A stretch of DNA of 64,000 bases from Prolixibacteraceae bacterium (GTDB taxonomy: Bacteria > Bacteroidota > Bacteroidia > Bacteroidales > Prolixibacteraceae), in the NCBI GenBank assembly GCA_019856515.1, contig CP082230.1, forward strand, positions 5,022,001 through 5,086,000. The letters are read 5' to 3'. Positions 63,226 through 64,000 of this stretch are shown piece by piece. Position 1 is the first letter of the stretch, and each line of letters begins with the position of its first letter. Below the pieces are notes generated by a model, which searched no databases, was not told the origin of the DNA, and saw only the letters and a program-made list of their open reading frames with translations. The position numbers and the translations under genes were made by a program.

Positions 63226-64000
63226 ATGATAAAAATTGGTATTACAGGTCAAGCTGGTTTTGTTGGTACACATTTGTTTGAGACTTTAAAATTAAAAAAT
63301 GATGTGCAAACGATACCGTTCGAAGACAGCTTCTGGAACTCTAATGAGACCTTAGATGCTTTTGTTTCATCTTGTAATGTAATTGTACACCTGGCTGCAA
63401 TGAATCGTCATGAGAGTATGGAGGTATTATATAATACCAATGTACAACTTGTAAATGACCTTGTCGGTAGTTTGGAAAGATGTGACTCTAAAGCAAGAGT
63501 CCTTTTTTCATCTTCAATCCAAGAGACACGAGGAAATCTTTATGGGGACTCAAAAAAAGAAGGAAGACGACTGTTTAATGAGTGGGCTAATAGAACCGAA
63601 GGGTCTTTTGGTGGCTTATTAATCCCCAATGTATTTGGACCATTTGGACGACCAAATTATAATTCAGTCGTTGCAACTTTTTGTCATAAAATGACACATC
63701 ATGAAACGCCTACCATTATTCAAGATGGAGAGTTAAATCTTATATATGTAGGAGAATTGGTGGATGAGATATATCAACTTGCATGTGCTGAAACTGTTGT
63801 AGATTGCAAGGAGATTGCTGCGACTTCTACCATGAAAGTTTCTGAGATCTTATCTTTTCTTGAAGTGTGTCGAGCTGAGTATCTTGAGAAGGGAATAATT
63901 CCATCATTGATTTCTAATGTAGAAGTGCAGCTGTTTAATACTTTCCGTTGTGCAATGGATATCAAAGGTCACTATCCTGTGATGTTAACCAAACATACGG
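63226..64000 (+). CDS. capF: CapF/FnlB-like UDP-sugar reductase (partial, cut by window end)
   Basis: Start ATG 63226, 3 nt after capE stops; open to the window end (258 codons). N-terminal ITGQAGFVGTHLFETL Rossmann motif, VHLAAMNRHESME, FSSSIQETRGNLYGDSKKEGRRLF (Y-x3-K) and VFGPFGRPNYNSVVATFCH are the CapF SDR signatures. CapF reduces the product of CapE to UDP-6-deoxy-L-talose-NAc, and normally carries a C-terminal cupin domain that would lie outside the window. CapG (2-epimerase) would be expected next. Confidence 0.92.
   Translation, partial: MIKIGITGQAGFVGTHLFETLKLKNDVQTIPFEDSFWNSNETLDAFVSSCNVIVHLAAMNRHESMEVLYNTNVQLVNDLVGSLERCDSKARVLFSSSIQETRGNLYGDSKKEGRRLFNEWANRTEGSFGGLLIPNVFGPFGRPNYNSVVATFCHKMTHHETPTIIQDGELNLIYVGELVDEIYQLACAETVVDCKEIAATSTMKVSEILSFLEVCRAEYLEKGIIPSLISNVEVQLFNTFRCAMDIKGHYPVMLTKHT

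Noticed and set aside
1-64000. tRNA, rRNA or attachment sites
   Set aside because: No cloverleaf, rRNA core motif or integrase gene was recognised on reading both strands; a covariance search could still find a missed tRNA.

Overview
The window looks like chromosomal DNA of an AT-rich, probably marine or anaerobic Bacteroidota of the Marinilabiliales/Prolixibacteraceae type. This is inferred from family content: SusC/SusD, a 6-bladed beta-propeller lipoprotein, a type IX secretion (T9SS) C-terminal signal, LytTR two-component signalling, exosortase K with an MSEP-CTERM protein, and Bacteroidetes promoters (TTG-N19-TAnnTTTG). I see no rRNA, tRNA or CRISPR array.

Layout. 1-870: non-coding repeats. 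0.9-3.5 kb: TPR histidine kinase and LytTR regulator. 3.6-4.4 kb: two tandem structured-RNA-like hairpins, an intrinsic terminator and more repeats. 4.6-9.7 kb: small membrane protein, MSEP-CTERM/XrtK pair, endonuclease V-like gene. 9.8-12.3 kb: nested transposons (IS630 inside ISAs1 inside a tiny ORF). 12.4-19.3 kb: minus-strand run of membrane and metabolic genes (DUF418, linear amide hydrolase, DoxX, DUF2062, START-like, two SDRs). 19.4-22.8 kb: an AraC-type regulator cut by an IS66 element. 23.3-31.9 kb: beta-propeller lipoprotein, a susC broken twice (IS66-type insertion in the signal peptide plus a 126-bp insertion with a stop codon) and susD. 32.3-39.6 kb: rfbBA, GH29 fucosidase, an AsnB-like/flippase pair. 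40.4-43.9 kb: a secreted GH85 endoglycosidase. 43.9-48.5 kb: hairpin- and repeat-rich DNA around an HxlR/AcuI-type pair. 48.5-64 kb: a capsule/exopolysaccharide operon.

How it fits together. The polysaccharide locus is Wzx/Wzy-type: two tyrosine autokinases flank a Wza-like lipoprotein, followed by an EpsG-type polymerase, three GT4 glycosyltransferases, a flippase, a hexapeptide acyltransferase, an uncharacterised predicted helical-toroid protein and the start of a CapE-CapF route to UDP-L-FucNAc (cut by the window end). Both transcription units with an export gene carry a common GCGAAGCTGTA leader element. GH85, GH29 and SusC/D could form a host-glycan foraging set, but the SusC is visibly a pseudogene here.

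The strongest theme is genome decay by mobile elements: four coding regions are interrupted, and in each the uninterrupted reading frame can be rebuilt exactly by removing the element and one target duplication. The most unusual signals are the XrtK/MSEP-CTERM pair, the tandem covarying hairpins at 3.65-3.81 kb, the operator-promoter of doxX and the long imperfect hairpins at 44.2-44.7 kb.
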